64,000 nucleotides of DNA from Apostichopus japonicus (GCF_037975245.1 NC_092576.1:25805611-25869610), one strand, 5' to 3'. Counted from the first letter of the stretch, positions 21,288-33,000 are shown. Translations and numbers: made by a program. Notes: generated by a model from the letters alone, not told the origin.

Positions 21288-21869
21288 CTATAGTTGACTT
21301 GGGTAACTATATATCATTCTTGATAATTTTTCATATTCATTTCCCCCCTTTTCTAACAATGAGTAAGGCACTGGCCTACTCTTTTGGTATTTGGGTCTAC
21401 TTTTTGCTTTCACTCTCAACCTAGCAGAGAATCCCATAATACCTATTTCCCTTGATGAGCATATTTTCTGATTTTGACTCAACAAATTTTCCAAGGTTGG
21501 TGACACAGGATTCCCCAAATTTTGGATTCCAACCTTTGCTGGTTTTGGCTCAGATACCACAAAAATATTTTCCCAGTCCAGTTTGATTTTACTCAAGTGG
21601 TCTCTGCCGAAAAGGGATGGACGGTTTCCCTTGACAACCAATACATCCACCCTACAACTAGTACCTCCATACTTTGCCGTGACTACAATACACCCTATCA
21701 CAGGCACCTTTTCACCTGAATAGCCACGTAGGGTTATATTGGTATCCTTTATGGGGTAATGGGCCAAACTGGACTTGTACACATGCTCCGAAATGGTGGA
21801 ACGAGTCGCACCGGTGTCAATTTCCATGGTTATTAGAACTTTAGTGTCCCCTACCACTAACGTAATCAA
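21288..21869 (-). pseudogene. Gypsy aspartic protease and start of RT
   Basis: The protease active site is 'MEIDTGATRSTISEHVY' (DTGA), with the second hydrophobic strand 'LRGYSGEKVPVIGCIVVTAK' and the flap side 'VLVVKGNRPSLFGRDHL'. The RT leader 'LRVKAKSRPKYQKSRPVPYS' follows. The frame stops before the RT core. Confidence 0.87.
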
Positions 21870-21949
21870 ATACGGCTTATTGGTCTTTACACCTGATAAT
21901 GTATGATATAAACCATCATGTAAATCAGTTTCATCAGTTTTAACACTAT

Positions 21950-23074
21950 CTACATACTGTTCATTAGTGTCCTTATTACTAGAACTAACGTTAGGCCTAG
22001 CATTACAGAGTTGTTGACAATTAACAATTCATAATCATGGACGTTAAAAATGAATGTAAGAGACTGACTTCGATCAGCTTGCGGCTTTGATAAGCCAATG
22101 AGGCTTTTTCGCGAGTTCCTGCTTGCAGGAGGATCTAATATACATACATACATACATACACGCATAAATACACACATACATACATTAGGCTCACCATCCT
22201 CCATAGGCCTATAGCTAGTTGAGATGGAGTGGTTGCGGTGAGCCCCTGTCCTCGTCTGATTCTGCGAACTTTTCTGGCTTTGAGGTCCCTTAGCCCCAGA
22301 TCGGCAAGCTCTTTGAATATGACCCTTCTTCCCGCACGAATGACAGTTTACCTCGCGAAACCTGCAATCATTGGGCTTGTGGTTGCTTCCCCCGCAGCGA
22401 TAGCATGATTGTGCACTGTTAGCTTGCCAGGGTTGCTGATTAGGCCTATTGTGCTTGTCGTTGTTTCTATTAGTCCCCTGACTCCTTCGTCCTTGACCTT
22501 GAGGGCTCCGCCAATTCAATCTGTTTGTACTCACAGAACTTTGTGCATCGATATGTTCCCTTGTTGCTATGCCAGCCATTTCGTCTGCAAGACACTTGGT
22601 TTTAGCTTTTTCAAACGTCAGATCAGCGGTTGAGAGTAGCTGCGTTTGAGTTTTCACAAATCTTGTGTGCAGCCACGAGACCAGTCTGTCTCGCAGTGCC
22701 TCCAGTAGAAATGCGTTGAAATCACAATGGGTTGCTAAGTTCTTCAAGCGAACAATAAAGTCTGCAACTGACTCGGTTTCAGACTGTGAAGCAGCCCAAA
22801 ATTTAAAACGTTCTGCGATCACGATCGGTTTCGGTGAAAAATGTCCTTTCAGGAGGGTTTTCAGATGCGCGTACGTCTGTGTACACGGCTTGTCTGGGCT
22901 ACATACCGTTTTCAAGAGCTTGAAAGTCTCAGCGCCGACCATAGCGAGAAAAAAATGAGCCTGTCTCGCCTCGGCAATATCGTTTGCCACTATAAAGGCA
23001 TCGCAGCGATCTGCGTAATCTTCGAAGCCTTCGACTGTGTTGTCAAACGGCCCGATATTCCCGTAAACTGCCAT
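21950..23074 (-). pseudogene. Gypsy gag with two zinc knuckles, end replaced by SINE
   Basis: It opens 'MAVYGNIGPFDNTVEGFEDY', a usual Gypsy gag start, and holds a capsid-like helical region. It then has two CCHC knuckles, 'CYRCGGSNHKPNDC' and 'CHSCGKKGHIQRAC', for RNA binding. After about residue 290 the translation runs through an inserted SINE (about 22010-22190), seen as a cysteine/methionine-rich stretch from the CATA repeat, before gag-like sequence returns. Confidence 0.88.
22010..22188 (+). mobile_element. SINE fragment with (CATA)n tail, nested in Gypsy gag
   Basis: This stretch matches 48393-48530 almost base for base ('aagagactgactt', 'gcttgcggctttgataagcc', 'ttcgcgagttcctgctt'). 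It ends in a CATA-type tail at about 22139-22185. A copy of 'ttaggc' lies on each side (about 21991 and 22184), a possible target duplication. Only the 3' part of the family is present here. Confidence 0.75.
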
Positions 23075-23135
23075 GTTTACAATACAGAAATATTCTGGGT
23101 TATATTATAGGTTCTTCCTTAGTTCGTCGCCAGTT

Positions 23136-23307
23136 TGTTATACCCTGGATTAATGGAGGATTATCCTGATTCCTAGCGATATAACAAGAAGACAAATGCT
23201 AAGTGTTTACAGCACATGCGGCCATATTGAACTGTTTATTTTCATCAGGTCACATGCAGGTCACAACAACTTTACCAAAATAGATGGCGTGATACTGATA
23301 TATAACA
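23136..23307 (-). repeat. Gypsy LTR (5' LTR of minus-strand element)
   Basis: Same sequence family and tips as the LTR at 18407-18580. The minus strand reads from 23307 (TGTTATA...) into the primer-binding region below 23136. Confidence 0.93.
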
Positions 23308-24640
23308 GCGCCCTCTATGAGCAGCTCACCCGGTCAATGCCCTTCCTTTTCATAAGACCACTTCCCTTTCCAAAGTGGCCAGCTTCACCCAGGGGCCGAG
23401 AAATAGCCCTCTCCGAATCCTTGAGGGGCTACCCTCACCGACCCTCGGAGATCGCGATGGCAATCTGCTGCTGTCCGGTCTCTCCGGACCGGGCCTCTAC
23501 TCCTCACTGACCCTGTCGGTTCCGTGCGGAGCCCTGTCCGGATCCGCTCTGGCTCAGCCCCAGTTCCGACTCTCTACTTCAGACTGGCTCTTTCTTAGCG
23601 ATTTGTCCTTCCTCATCGGAGCCTTGCCTTTCCCCATCCCAATTGGTCATACTCAATCCGGACGACGCCGGGACTGCAGGAGGCACTCTACTTCTTTCTC
23701 CCTCTCTTCTTTCCTTCTCTTCTTTCCCTCTCTCTATCTCCCTCTGCTCCCTGTTGGGAGCTCCCTTCACCTTCTTCTACTCCTCATCCTTCCTCTTCCT
23801 CTCCCGTCTCTCTCACCGCATCTCCCTCACTCAGGGGAGCATTCGAGTTGGGGATCTCAACCAACATCCCCTGAAGCCAATTTCTCTGCCTCATAAATCA
23901 GGTGTCTATTTCCTGCGATTGAAAACTTTATGCACACTAGGCAGGGTTCCCTTCTGGTGCACATGCTGCACTTGGGACACAAACCGTGGTCATCCCACAT
24001 TTTCCCGGGGCGAAACAACGAGCAGTTGACACTCTTTAATTGGCTAAGAGAAGACATGTCTGAATCCCCGAAAGTAAGGTGAAAAATGCAACGAGACTCA
24101 TGAACTTAACAAACAATGGGCGAGTGTAGGGGAAGGAATTAAAGCTAACAAAGCGTATGATATGTAACAACGTGCTTCATCTAGAAGCCCCGCAGCTTAC
24201 AAGAGTAAGTGAACCTCAGGTAAGAAGCCCAACAAAAGACCCGCTACAAAAAGAGCCCAATACAAAGGTGAAAATGATAATACTGTACAATATACAACAC
24301 TGTGTACAACAAAAGAGCGGGAAGCCCACAAAGGCAGTTCGCAGAACTGCTACTCCTCACTTGCTAACATGCAAAATACAAACTGGCGGGAACCGTTAAT
24401 AAAACGCCTATAAAAATCCTCCTTTTTAAGTCAAAAAAGGATACTTATCGAGCTATGACTCTTGTAAACACTTCAGTATCAAAGATTGGAAAAAAAAACT
24501 AAGATCCTTGGCTACAGTTCCGTACGAAAAACGAACAGGGTAAAACCAGACGAAAAATGCACCATGCTGGCACTTTCAATGGTAGAATGAGTAGAGTATT
24601 GACTGAGGGAGCCGGTCATAGAGGGCGTGCAGTGTTAAAA
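23308..24640. repeat. Unclassified 1.3 kb block with imperfect inverted ends
   Basis: The left end (gcgccctctatga, 23308-23320) and right end (tcatagagggc, 24616-24626) are inverted copies. A weaker match continues inward (CCGGTCAAT on the left, its counterpart near 24602-24616 on the right). The left half is unusually GC- and pyrimidine-rich, with a CT-rich tract at about 23690-23760. ORFs at 23375-23896 and 23643-24029 look like low-complexity artefacts. No transposase was recognised. Confidence 0.4.
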
Positions 24641-25145
24641 GGTTACCAGTTAATTCTAGGCACGGTAGAATGAGGTGCTAGGGTTGTGGGGAGACAGGTA
24701 AGCCAGGAGCGAAGTAAATTCTATATACCTCTGGAGAAAGAATTTATGAAGGTAGATTGGTTGATTCATTATTACAAACATATTGACATAGAGTGTCCAT
24801 AAAGAGTCCAAACTCTCCTATGACACTTTCTCCTAATGTCGACTATTAATCGATAAATGATGCAGCTGCAATAAAGATTGATCGGGACAAAACTGCAGAT
24901 TTAATTAATGACACTTTACTTATTTATAACTGCATCTTCCATTTTCTGTCTAAGAGTGTTGTTCCCTTATTTCGAACTATTTAACACTGTTTATATTTTC
25001 AATACCAGACCTGGCCTGTAAGACGCGGCAAAAAATGGGTGACCGATCTAATAACCAATCTAACTTTGAGATGATTTGTATTGCGTATTCCTGCATTTAT
25101 CTCGATTCATCACTTTTTTTTCAATATTTTACATTTTCTTTGCAG
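24641..25145. other. No gene recognised; intron upstream of the SH3-like exon
   Basis: AT-rich sequence without homology. The pyrimidine-rich run just before 25146 ('tacattttctttgcag') is a good acceptor. Confidence 0.5.
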
Positions 25146-25256
25146 ATTGTGGTGAAGTCAGGAAATGATGAAGGTGGTTGGGTTAAAGTTCGGACTGCAC
25201 TCAAGTCCGGTTACTACCCCAGTAATTGCCTACAGACACTCATCTCACAGCAATGA
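25146..25256 (+). CDS. Terminal exon encoding the C-terminal half of an SH3-like domain
   Basis: The acceptor is 'ttctttgcag'. The 36 codons are followed by TGA at 25254-25256. The peptide 'IVVKSGNDEGGWVKVRTALK' then 'SGYYPSNCLQTL' fits the RT-loop end, the conserved Trp and the G-Y-x-P-S-N-x-(V/L) motif that closes SH3 domains, which bind proline-rich ligands. The stop comes a few residues later, so this is the protein's end. An AATAAA lies at about 25259, perhaps too close to the stop to be the poly(A) signal; another is near 25845. The other exons were not found, and the Gypsy element and other repeats lie upstream. Parent gene unknown. Confidence 0.6.
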   Translation: MVVKSGNDEGGWVKVRTALKSGYYPSNCLQTLISQQ

Positions 25257-25383
25257 TGGAATAAAATGACGGTTTCATTCAAACTCAAGCTACTGAAGCT
25301 ACCAAACTCAAGCTACTGCCATATGTATTGCCTCTCAAATGTTATATAGTTTGATCGAGAAGAACTAAATGGTGATTATTGAA

Positions 25384-25671
25384 GAGTATGTATGGTATAG
25401 AGCGTGTGAGTATGTATGGTATAGAGCTTGTGAGTATGTATGGTATAGAGCGCGTGAGTATGTACGGTATAGAGCGTGTGAGTATGTATGGTATAGAGTG
25501 TGTGAGTATGTATGGTATGGAGCGCGTGAGTATGCATGGTATAGAGCGCGTGAGTATGTATGGTATAGAGCGTGTGAGTATGTATGGTATAGAGCTTGTG
25601 AGTATGTATGGTATAGAGCGCGTGAGTATGTATGGTATAGAGCGCGTGAGTATGTATGGTATAGAGCTGGT
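25384..25671. repeat. Minisatellite, 24 bp unit, about 12 copies
   Basis: The unit is 'gagtatgtatggtatagagc' plus 4 bases ending (g/t)(t/c)gt. All copies keep the 24 bp length, so three frames stay open and give false ORFs of about 100-138 codons. It lies 130 bp downstream of the SH3-like stop. Confidence 0.97.
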
Positions 25672-26467
25672 TCTTCATCTGGTAGTCAACAGTGAAACAA
25701 GCTTGACCTCATCCATTGGTCAGAAGAACAGGTCAAGGGTCAAAGGACAGGTCAAGGGAGGTTTAAAAGTGTTGGACATCCTTGCCGTGAGCTAATAGGT
25801 ACCCACATGGATCCTGCTATTGTTCATGGTTTAAGCCGTAGAATAAAGTTTGAGGTAACTAAATAACTGATGATAGAACATCAGTGGCAATTAGTCATTT
25901 GTGCAAACAATATTTATTTTTTTGATCTGTCTTCCCATATTACTTTTCTAGTTAGGAGAAGGTGACCTAATTATTAGTTTATATCAGAGAGAATCCTTCT
26001 AACAGAGCAGTATCCTTTTCCTTTCTTTTTTAGCTGAGCATATGATTGTTATTATAACACAAGCTTGTATCGAAACTGCAATGGTAGAATACATGATATG
26101 GGATTATTTATTACCTATTTTATTTATTTTTATTTATTTTGTTGACTTTCATGTTGAACTTACTTCAAGAATAGGGGAAGTTATCAGTGACTATATCACT
26201 GATTACTAATAATAATAATACAGATATACTGCATTAGAACAGAGAGATCTCAGCTCAAAGGAGGAAAAAAAACATTGATATTCCATATAAATGATGACAT
26301 GGCAAAAAAATAAGTTAGTGGGTACCATCAATCTGTACAGTTTAAAAACTCCATTTAATAATTCTGGTTGAAATTATATTCATTTATAGCTTCTAGCGGC
26401 TCTTGTAACTGAAAACATTCGAAAAGTAGAAAACAAGCTCAAATCTGGGAGATTTTTGAGTACCCAT

Positions 26468-26835
26468 TTAAAGGCATTGAAGACTCGCCCCAAACTGCGT
26501 GCCGCGCTCTGAAAAAGTTAACGTTCCGTTGCTTGCAAGTGAAGTCTTCTGCTTGTCGCTACAAAATGCAGACAGTAATGAAACGTGAAACCTAGTTATC
26601 TTTAGTTGGACCGGAGATGTCCATCGCTGTATCGTTTGTACACTGTGCTGTGGGTATTGACCGCAGCTGTATGTACTGACTGTACACAAGTGTCTAATGA
26701 CCAAAGGTAGCGAGCTGTGTGCGAATTTTCTGGGATCGATGGTGGTGTCTAACACTTCCGTTACACCTCATTCAAAACTAGGTCAGATTACCGGCATAAG
26801 ACGTATTTTTTTGCACGAGTCTTCACACCCTTTAA
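26468..26835. mobile_element. MITE-like element copy A (368 bp, TTAA ends)
   Basis: It is about 80 percent alike by eye with 35486-35853, and exactly the same length. Ends are inverted: TTAAAGGCATTGAAGACTCG on the left and, on the opposite strand of the right end, TTAAAGGGTGTGAAGACTCG. Both copies are bounded by TTAA, the target of piggyBac-type transposases. No coding capacity. Confidence 0.82.
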
Positions 26836-27774
26836 GTAGGATGTACAGTATCACACTAGTTAGTGTTGAAATCAAAGTTACTGTTGAAACCAATTCCTCT
26901 ATTCAGATGATCGTCTAAGAAGGAGTTTTGTTTGTTTAATTAAAAAGCATGATTAAGTGATTATCTTAATGAGTTAATGATTAAGTTAGGCTGTGTATTA
27001 ATAATAAGTTGGTCTGCCTTTATTTTTTGGAGGGATTCAGAGATTTATTTAATGTGTCTATCTTATACAGTTTACTACTGTGTGTGTGATTATATTCTAG
27101 CAATCCTAAAGTATAGGACATGTATTCAGTAATGTAATGTACATCGATTTTATATATTAAGAGCAAAACTGTTACTTTAAAATATTGTGAAATGATATTT
27201 ACTTACTTGATTTTATCAATTATAACATGAATTATCTACAACAAAACTGGTCTGATTTTGTTTTCTTTTGGTTTTAAAATACTTCAGAGAGGGTTGATAC
27301 AACACAATTTCTCAACACAATTTTGGTTGATTCAGGATTCTGATCAGCTCATCAACAGCTTGACAGCTCTTTGTACAATGGCCTGATAATAGGTTCAATA
27401 CTGGTACTGGGAGCTGAAAACATAACCATTTAATGAGTGGGTGCCCAAATGATGTTAATTTTGTAAATTTTGACACTAATTTCGATGTACAGTGAGTACT
27501 ATGTAGATTTTATTAATACTAAATGGAACTGATCTGTTATTAGTGGCAGTCATTGAAAATATTTGGTTTGCTTAGATTTTATTAGTACAAAGTGAACTGA
27601 TTTGTTATTAGTGGCAGTCATTGCAGATATTTGGTTTGCTCTGAATAATTCAGCTGATAAGTTATTAAAAATGGCTACACACGAATGAGATCAGATGCTG
27701 GTGATGGATTTAATTATATTGATGGCTGATGTCATTTTCCCGACCGATGATACTGGCAGAGACCGATCTATCCT

Positions 27775-28957
27775 AATAACCCATTTGGATCCTGCAAATC
27801 ACATCATTTAATCCAGCTAATAACCCATTTGGATCCTGCAAAACACAACTTTTAATCCAGCTAATGACCCATTTTGATCCTGCAAATCACAACTTTTAAT
27901 CCAGCTAATAACCCATTTTGATTCTGCAAATCACAACTTTTAATCCAGCTAATAACCCATTTCGATCCTGCAAATCACAACTTTCAATCCAGCTAACAAC
28001 CCATCTAGATCCTGCAAATCACAACTTTTAATCCAGTTACTGGAATAACCCATTTCGATTTTGCAAATCACAACTTTTAATCCAGCTATTGACCCATTTC
28101 GATCCTGCAAATCACAACTTTTAATCCACTAAAAACCCATTTCGATCCTGCAATCACAACTTTTAATCCATCTACCATAACAACCCATTTCGATCCTGCA
28201 AATCACAACTTTTAATCCAGCTAATAACCCATTTTGATCCTGCAAATCACAACTTTTAATCCAGCTAATAACCCATTTTGATCCTGCAAATCACAACTTT
28301 TAATCCAGCTAATAACCCATTTTGTTCCTGCAAATCACAACTTTTAATCCAGCTAATAACCCATTTCGATCCTGCAAATCACAACTTTTAATCCAGCTAA
28401 TAACCCATTTTGATCCTGCAAATCACAACTTTTAATCCAGTTACTGGAATAACCCATTTCGATCTTGCAAATCACAACTTTTAATCCAGCTTATTGACCC
28501 ATTTCCATCCTGCAAATCACAACTTTTAATCCACTAAAAACCCATTTCGATCCTGCAAATCACAACTTTTAATCCATCTACCGTAACAACCCATTTCGAT
28601 CCTGCAAATCACAACTTTTAATCCAGCTAATAACCCATTTTGATCCTGCAAATCACAACTTTTAATCCAGCTAATAACCCATTTTGATCCTGCAAATCAC
28701 AACTTTTAATCCAGCTAATAACCCATTTTGTTCCTGCAAATCACAACTTTTAATCCAGCTAATAACCCATTTTGATCCTGCAAATCACAACTTTTAATCC
28801 AGCTAATAACCCATTTTGATCCTGCAAATCACAACTTTTAATCCAGCTAATAACCTATTTTGATCCTGCAAATCACAACTTTTAATCCAGCTTATAACCC
28901 ATTTTGTTCCTGCAAATCACAACTGTTAATCCAGCTAATGTCCCATTTGATACTGCA
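27775..28957. repeat. Satellite, 44 bp unit, about 26 copies, with ~405 bp higher-order pattern
   Basis: The unit is 'taacccattttgatcctgca' followed by 'aatcacaacttttaatccag' and 'ctaa'. Variant units recur in the same order: 'ccagttactggaataaccc' at about 28033 and 28437, and 'ccatctacc(a/g)taacaaccc' at about 28168 and 28573. A block of about nine units was therefore duplicated as a whole. It lies about 0.9 kb past the SNRPC stop codon. Confidence 0.96.
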
Positions 28958-29891
28958 AGTGAATCATTTTATATCTCAAATTCTTGATAGACTACCTCGT
29001 GGAAATAAAAGGGTCTCTCTAGTGTCTTCACAAAAAGCCAGAACTATTCATAGCGCAGTCATTGATGAAAACTGAAAAGGTGTGATCAAAGATAAATATC
29101 ATCAAAACACAACAAATTAACTCGAAAACAGCAAATCATGGTCTTAAATGTATATTTCTTGTCATTTCCATCATGTTTAAACATGACACAGCAGTCCTTT
29201 TGTGGTGGAGGCTTCATTCTTTGTTTACATGTTGATTATGCATTAATAGGGCATTTTCAGTTTTTTATATTTTTTTCCCCTACCCAACCCAATAGCCATC
29301 AAAGGTTATAGCAAACTATGCTGTGTTACATGACCAGTTTGGAAATGTTTGAGTGAAAGTCCCAATCAAGTTTGAACTTGGTTTTTCGGTTCAAGCAACT
29401 AAAAAAATTAACACTGGGGGAATTTCATCTTGATGCAAATGAGTCTTTCATGCAAACTTATGGACTGAATAAAACAAATTTAAAAGCTTAATAAGAAGAC
29501 GGCTATACATAAATGACTTATTTAAGTTACAATCCAACATTTTGGTGTTCCAACGTACCATTAGAACTTCAATACACACACCTGTACTACAAGTAGGTAT
29601 ATGATACTGCATATGACCACCAGAAACATTTTACATATATACATTCTGTGGTAAATTCCATGGTTATCTGCTGCACATTGAAGCACTCATCAAAATGCAT
29701 ACAACTTTGGCAGGCAACAGTGTCAAGACTAACCAGGTCGGAAGTTAACTCCAACTGCTTCAGCCGCTACCTTAAGAATGTCAACTGCGTGTAACTCCTG
29801 TCTACGATTACTTATAAAAACTTAACGGTAGAAACAAACCACGAGGAACATGTTCGGTGGCTATGTACAGGTTTACAGAAAGGATCCATCA

Positions 29892-30037
29892 TCAACTTCT
29901 TCTGGGAACATTCCCCATTAATGGTCTCATTTGTGGCATCCCTGGGCCCATGTTTGGTGGCATTCCTGGGCCCATGTTAGGCCCCATACCTCTACCCATT
30001 GGCAACATCGGTCCTCCAGGACCCATCGGTCTGACCA
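29892..30037 (-). CDS. SNRPC: SNRPC last coding exon
   Basis: The acceptor (minus strand) is 'ctctttacag'. It has 2 bases completing a codon, then 47 codons and TGA. The peptide is repetitive Met-Gly-Pro: '[20 protein letters not shown]', '[20 protein letters not shown]', ending 'GNVPRRS'. It matches the low-complexity C-terminus of animal U1-C. The plus-strand ORFs at 29857-30113 are its shadow. Confidence 0.93.
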
Positions 30038-33000
30038 CTGTAAAGAGATAATGGGTGAAGGCAGAGCGTCAAATCATGATTTTCCTTTTAAAAATAAACA
30101 AGCAATTGTTTGAAGTCACCATGATGATGATGATGCAAATAACTCCTTACAATCGGACAATTATCTGCATTTAACACACTCCCTGCCCCCGAGCACACAC
30201 CAATGTTTAACAGTCTGTGTAGCTATTCAAAGGGTATTTTTTAGTCGTGCAAACAGCAGATACTTAATTGACAATATGCAACCAGTTTGTAACATTGGGC
30301 TATGCCAATCATAATTATAAAAGTGCTGTATAAGGCCTAGCTTGAGTAGGTGTGTTACGTAGAGTAACTGGCATTCTGAAGGATACATTGGGACACCAAA
30401 GTATCATCACTTTAATACTAGGTCTTGGTGCTAGGGAATCAGTATTGCCAGAGATGTTATATTACAAACAAAACCAGGCAACTTGAATAGACTCAGTTAC
30501 ATGAGCAACATTGTTCCTTTGTGCTGCTTGAAGACATGAGGCAGATGAAGTAATGACTCAGGGTACCCTAAATGACTAAGGATACCCTTCAAGCTGAAGT
30601 AATGACTAAGGATACCCTTCAAGCTGAAGTAATGACTAAGGGTACCCTTCAAGTTGAAGTAATGACTCAGGGTACCCTCCAAGATATAGTAATGACTAAG
30701 GGTACCCACCAAGTTTAAGTAATGACTAAGGGTACCCTCCAAGTTATAGTAATGACTAAGGGTACCCTCCAAGATATAGTAATGACTAAGGGTATCCTCC
30801 AAGTTGAAGTAATGACTCAGGGTACCCTCCAAGTTATAGTAATGACTCAGGGTACCCTCTAAGTTAAAGTAATGACTAAGGGTACCCACCAAGTTTAAGT
30901 AATGACTAAGGGTACCCTCCAAGTTGAAGTAATGACTAAGAGTACCCTCCAAGTTGAAGTAATGACTAAGGGTACCCTCCAAGTTATAGTAATGACTAAG
31001 GGTACCCTCCAAGTTGAGCTAATGACTAAGGGTACCCTCCAAGTTGATTTAATGACTAAGGGTACCCTCCAAGATATAGTAATGACTAAGGGTACCCTCC
31101 AAGTTAAAGTAATGACTAAGGGTACCCTCCAAGTAAACGTAATGACTAAGGGTACCCTCCAGGTTAAAGTAATGACTAAGGGTACCCTCCAAGTAAACGT
31201 AATGACTAAGGGTACCCTCCAAGTTAAAGTGATGACTAAGGGTACCCTCCAAGATATAGTAATGACTAAGGGTACCCTCCAAGTTAAAGTAATGACTAAG
31301 AGTACCCTTCAAGAAATAGTAATGACTAAGGGTATCCTGCAAGTTAAAGTTATGACTAAGGGTACCCTCCAAGTTAAAGTAATGACTAAGGGTACCCTCC
31401 AAGATATAGTAATGACTAAGGATACCCTCCAAGTTGAAGTAATGACTCAGGGTACCCTCCAAGTTATGGTAATGACTCAGGGTACCCTCCAAGTTATAGT
31501 AATGACTAAGGGTACCCTCCAAGTTGAAGTAATGACTCAGGGTACCCTCCAAGATATAGTAATGACTAAGGGTACCCTCCAAGTTGACTTACTTGGTCCT
31601 GGTGGTCCTCCTGGTCTCATCATCATAGGACCAGGGTTCATCATTCCTGGTCGGGGTGGTCCGTCTGGTCCTCCCATGCCTGGCTGGAATCCCGGTGGTC
31701 TGGTCTGTGCAGCGTAATTCTGAGGTGGTGGAACCCTTGCCCCTGCGGGTGCAGGGGCTCCAGGAGGAGCTTTCTGTTGTTGACCAGTGAACGGATTACT
31801 ATGAATCTTACCAGCCTGGAATGCAGCGGCTACAGAAGGAGGAGGACCAGAGACAAAGATTTTAACAGAGAATGTCTAATTAAAACATACGCCTAAGAGT
31901 GGAATGTTGGCGATGGGTTACTTTATACACAGCACATAGATATCTGAATCTACTCTATGCATTTAACACACAGATATCTGAATCTACTCTATGCATTTAA
32001 CACACAGATATCTGAATCTACTCTATGCATTAAACACACAGATATCTGAATCTACTCTATGCATTTAACACACAGATATCTGAATCTACTCTATGCATTT
32101 AACACACAGATATCAGAATCTACTCTATGAATTTAAACACACAGATATCTGAATCTACTCTATGCATTTAACACACAGATATCCGAATCTACTCTATGCA
32201 TTTAACACACAGATATCTGAATCTACTCTATGCATTTAACACACAGATATCCGAATCTACTCTATGCATTTAACACACAGATATATCTGAATCTACTCTA
32301 TGCATTTAACACAGAGATATCTGAATCTACTCTATGCATTTAACACACAGATATCTGAATCTACTCTATGCATTAAACACAGAGATATCTGAATCTACTC
32401 TATGCATTTAACACACAGATATCAGAATCTACTCTATGCATTTAACACACAGATATCTGAATCTACTCTATGCATTTAACACACAGATATCTGAATCTAC
32501 TCTATGCATTTAACACACAGATATCTGAATCTACTCTATGCATTTAACACACAGATATCTAAATCTACTCTGCATTTAACACACAGATTTCTGAATCTAC
32601 TCTATGCATTTAACACACAGATATCTGAATCTACTCTATGCATTTAACACACAGATATCTGAATCTACTCTATGCATTTAACACACAGATATCTGAATCT
32701 ACTCTATGCATTTAACACACAGATATCTGAATCTACTCTATGCATTTAACACACAGATATCTGAATCTACTCTATGCATTTAACACACAGATATCCGAAT
32801 CTACTCTTAATCAAATAAATATATATCACCCAACATTTCCTGATTCATAGGCATACTTGTCTAACATGAAGAAGTCAAAATATTCTCCTAGTCAACTTCA
32901 AAGTATGAAACGTAAATAATGATCTCTAAGAAGTTAGCTTCAACCAAGAAACTGATTGATACAATCGATCCGGACCCAACAGAACTAATAAAACTTAAAC

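Larger units (their letters stand above)
18407..23307 (-). mobile_element. Ty3/Gypsy LTR retrotransposon, nearly full length
   Basis: Two LTRs of 174 and 172 bp frame a 4.9 kb body read on the minus strand: gag with zinc knuckles, protease, RT, RNase H, integrase. The LTRs share about 96-97 percent of positions by eye (about five substitutions and two single-base indels), pointing to a fairly recent insertion. A TGG-starting primer-binding-site candidate lies just inside the 5' LTR (minus strand, near 23132). No target duplication is seen: the 5 bases left (ttatc) and right (gcgcc) differ. Frames are broken in pol, one catalytic integrase residue is changed, and a SINE sits in the gag end, so the copy should not be able to move itself. 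Confidence 0.95.

Noticed and set aside
23375-24029. Plus-strand ORFs of 128-173 codons rich in Ser, Pro and Leu
   Set aside because: Low-complexity CT-rich DNA read in several frames; no domain.
25369-25795. ORFs of 100-138 codons on both strands
   Set aside because: The 24 bp minisatellite keeps several frames open; no start context, splice link or homology.
30902-31717. 271-codon plus-strand ORF ([10 protein letters not shown] repeated), and minus ORFs at 30497-31012 and 31049-31582
   Set aside because: Produced by the 30 bp minisatellite; its end runs antisense through a real SNRPC exon.
27775-32810. CRISPR-like look of the 44 bp and 34 bp arrays
   Set aside because: The units are head to tail with no unique spacers, and the genome is eukaryotic.
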